The translations under genes were made by a program, and so were the position numbers. Source: Phoronis australis (Eukaryota; Phoronida; Phoronidae). From it: DNA of 64,000 bases. The DNA lies in the NCBI GenBank assembly GCA_002633005.1, contig NMRA01000019.1:222557-286556 (forward strand). The letters run 5' to 3'. Each line of letters starts with the position of its first letter. Position 1 is the stretch's first letter. Below the pieces are notes generated by a model. The model was not told where the DNA came from. It worked only from the letters and a program-made list of their open reading frames with translations, and searched no databases. Shown here one piece after another: positions 61,829-64,000 of this stretch.

Positions 61829-63570
61829 GGCACTTTACAATGAACAAGGGGGCGGGAGGCAACCCAAAATGAAATGAGTTTCGATCGGGGAAGCTCTTCT
61901 TTGCAATGAACACCGTCCCATGGGTCCGTTATGCCCTAGTGGTTATGCAAGTGATCATAACACACTTTTCTCGTGGGATCTTGTGTTTCTTTTAAATATT
62001 TGCATGTTGGTGTTTGAATTTTTAAGAAATTCCAGCCAAATGAAAAGGTTCTATGTGTAATTATTTGTTCAGTCAAAACTCCACATACAAACCTCGCGTG
62101 AATGATCTTTATCCTTCACACCGTACCAAACAATTTGCCTGTACAGAATAATACGTTCATTGAATGCACGAAATTGTGTAGAGCTGGACTTTTTAGATCG
62201 TTTACGCGATTGTCACACTTCAATTCGCAGTGCGGTTTATTCATGCAAGCTTTTCATACAAACATGTCTGTTTACGTTTCACGTGAGCGCTCACTGAGAA
62301 GAAAGGATGATGTTTGAGAACTACACACTCAGTGTCAATGAATGACAAACATGCTGGGTTGAAAGGATTATAAACAAACAAATTCTTTAACCAATCCTGT
62401 ATGAAATTTCTACCTGTGAAAACGTCGGTAGCGAAAGTCATGGGACAGCATTAGACTCTTTGGTAAAAGCGGTTACGTGCATCAAAAGCACCGACTCGTT
62501 TCTAAAAATGCATACTTTTTCTTTAGATATGTCGGATCATTTCGATTCGTGAAGGGATGTGAGGGGTGAAGGGGGTGATGGGGAGTGCTTTTAGTAAGCG
62601 TTGATAACAAAGCTACTTGAAACCAGAGTTGCCCTCTCATAAGATCCTGGCCGCCTCTGTGTCAGTAGGGGAATTGTTTCGGAAGGACGTTACCGATGAG
62701 TGTTTTGGTTGAAACAACAAAACGTTTCACTTGCGGATATACCAAAAATGCTCCCACAACTAGGAACGCATTCACATTATACTTGGGAGTTCCTCGACGT
62801 ACCTAAGTATTTTTCTGAAATGCGCCTTGTATTGGTAAACTTTTCAGACATCAGATGCCCGACCTTCGTGGAGGGTGATTCTATCAACACTGCAGTGAGG
62901 TTTATGCGGTGTGCTTTAGGGTGACATTTTTTGGCAGATTAAATATGTCACGTATTTCCATAAGACAGTAACTGTTAATTAAATCATGTACACCGCGAAA
63001 ATACATTGTGCTCTGCATTTTGCTCTCTGTTTGCAGCAAATGATATATAGCTACACATTGTGTGCCAGTACACAGTAGCCTAGTTGTCAAAACGGTGAGA
63101 CCATAAACTACGGAACAGAGTCAGTGGCTTAGTTTTCACAATGATGCCAAAATAAACTTCAAATGAAAGGTGAACTCTTTTGTGGCAAATTCGAGCAACA
63201 GAAGTATAGGCGAAACAAAGCGTTTTTGAAGCAACAAACAACCAGGTACTGTTCAAAAATGACCCGTTGTAGTTATAACAACAGCTCTCACAATGAAAAC
63301 GACGACTATTCTTGAAGGGCTCTATTTTGTATAAAATAACACGCGCTGTGATTGTTTCATGAACATACCACAGCGTCGAGTTTGAATAAAATAACCACTT
63401 GTCTGTCATAATTAACGTACAGACTATGCTCAGGATATTTGAATCACAGTGGTAGCACGATGAACAAGAGAGTTTGTGCGGATTTCCTGTCAAGAGCAAA
63501 TAATTAATACAATAATTATTCCAATTCAGCACAGGCACGGTTCAATATATGCATATGTTTATTGCCATGG

Positions 63571-63610
63571 TATAAAAGGCCAGCGTCCGGCTGCATGAAA
63601 CAGTCCCAAA
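63571..63610 (+). promoter_or_regulatory. strong TATA-type core promoter near the right edge
   Basis: TATAAAAGG at 63571-63579 is a near-ideal TATA box. A start about 30 nt downstream falls near 63600 in CATGAAACAGTCCC. No open frame follows within the window, so any gene would continue to the right, with its coding part outside or after an intron. Confidence 0.4.
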
Positions 63611-63940
63611 TAGTCAACTGAGTTCCCTAAATCTTTTTCGTATGTGTTTCGTTCCTTAGGCACAGACGTAATATATTTATCATTTTATCTTTATCATAAG
63701 CTCTTCTTTGACTAATTGCATGAAACGATCCCTACTTATTTTCAATGATAATGACAATTCAATGTAGAGTTCGCTCTCGATTTTTATCAAAGCTAAACAT
63801 TGACTTAGTAACGAGACTTAAACGGCATAAGACAGGACAATCGGTGTTTCCGCAGGCCCATAAATACGCAGTAAATTTAAGGAAATTAGTTGAGTCCCTT
63901 ATTTGGGACATGCAACCGAGCACAGATGCCCACAGTACCA

Positions 63941-63994
63941 TAATAGCGTTCAAGTTCATGGAACTTTTAAGTTCTATGAGTTTGAACGCTATTA
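63941..63994. repeat. 54-bp near-perfect palindrome at the window edge
   Basis: TAATAGCGTTCAAGTTCATG then GAACTT is followed, after a 2-base centre, by AAGTTC then TATGAGTTTGAACGCTATTA. The arms are 26 bp with about three mismatches. The loop is too short for a typical microRNA precursor. It may be a compact transposon relic or end. Only a few bases follow before the window ends. Confidence 0.8.
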
Positions 63995-64000
63995 GATGCT

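Larger units (their letters stand above)
54827..63570. other. gene-poor right-hand region
   Basis: No gene is firmly supported. It contains the split SINE/MITE at 56084-56486, the assembly gap at 61774-61828 and a comparatively GC-rich patch at about 59150-59335, open in the plus frame to a TAA and possibly an unrecognised exon or transposon piece. The 152-codon minus frame at 63080-63538 is cysteine-rich but shows no domain, and I leave it unassigned. Confidence 0.45.

Noticed and set aside
63080-63538. 152-codon cysteine-containing minus-strand frame
   Set aside because: The longest unassigned frame, but it has no regular cysteine spacing, no signal peptide and no known motif; still compatible with chance.
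63941-63994. MicroRNA precursor
   Set aside because: The stem has almost no loop, unlike a Drosha/Dicer substrate.
1-64000. CRISPR arrays, operons, or bacterial and phage genes
   Set aside because: The genes have spliceosomal introns and eukaryotic signals; the tandem repeats present are minisatellites without unique spacers.

Overview
This window is AT-rich genomic DNA from a multicellular animal. Its genes are split by many GT-AG introns, are widely spaced and lie among decayed transposons. The coding content is metazoan: an AKR1-type aldo-keto reductase, an evectin-like PH-domain protein, PRADC1 and an LRR-Ig single-pass membrane protein. The mix of tRNA-derived SINEs, MITEs and foldback elements fits a marine invertebrate, perhaps an invertebrate deuterostome, but nothing in the sequence fixes the species.

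Layout. 2.9-9.0 kb (+): an aldo-keto reductase with seven coding exons, lacking only its first exon, and with a 17-bp minisatellite in its 3' UTR. 12.5-21.2 kb (-): an eight-exon PH-domain protein with a PPPY/Pro-Tyr-rich middle and a glycine-zipper tail, convergent with the reductase; its introns hold two minisatellites, a tRNA-derived SINE and an old dispersed repeat with CTCF-like sites. 22.4-22.9 kb: a complete, very young LTR-flanked miniature retrotransposon (TRIM) whose terminal repeats carry a tRNA-like Pol III promoter. 24.3-25.25 kb: a foldback, Mutator-like non-autonomous element with a perfect 9-bp target duplication, immediately upstream of a compact promoter. 25.6-28.1 kb (+): a complete five-exon PRADC1. 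28-39.5 kb: mostly non-coding, with MITEs, a hAT-like miniature element, a small foldback repeat and a weak cysteine-rich terminal-exon candidate. 39.5-41.1 kb (-): an intronless 519-residue LRR-Ig transmembrane protein, with a TATA box upstream. 41-64 kb: no gene I can support; it holds a 154-bp tandem duplication, a SINE split by a MITE, one sequencing gap, a strong TATA promoter near the right edge and a 54-bp palindrome at the very end.

The four genes have unrelated housekeeping or cell-surface roles and do not form a functional cluster. The most unusual content is the mobile DNA: the TRIM at 22.4 kb has every structural hallmark (TG...CA repeats, primer-binding site for serine tRNA, polypurine tract, target duplication) together with internal Pol III boxes inside the repeats.
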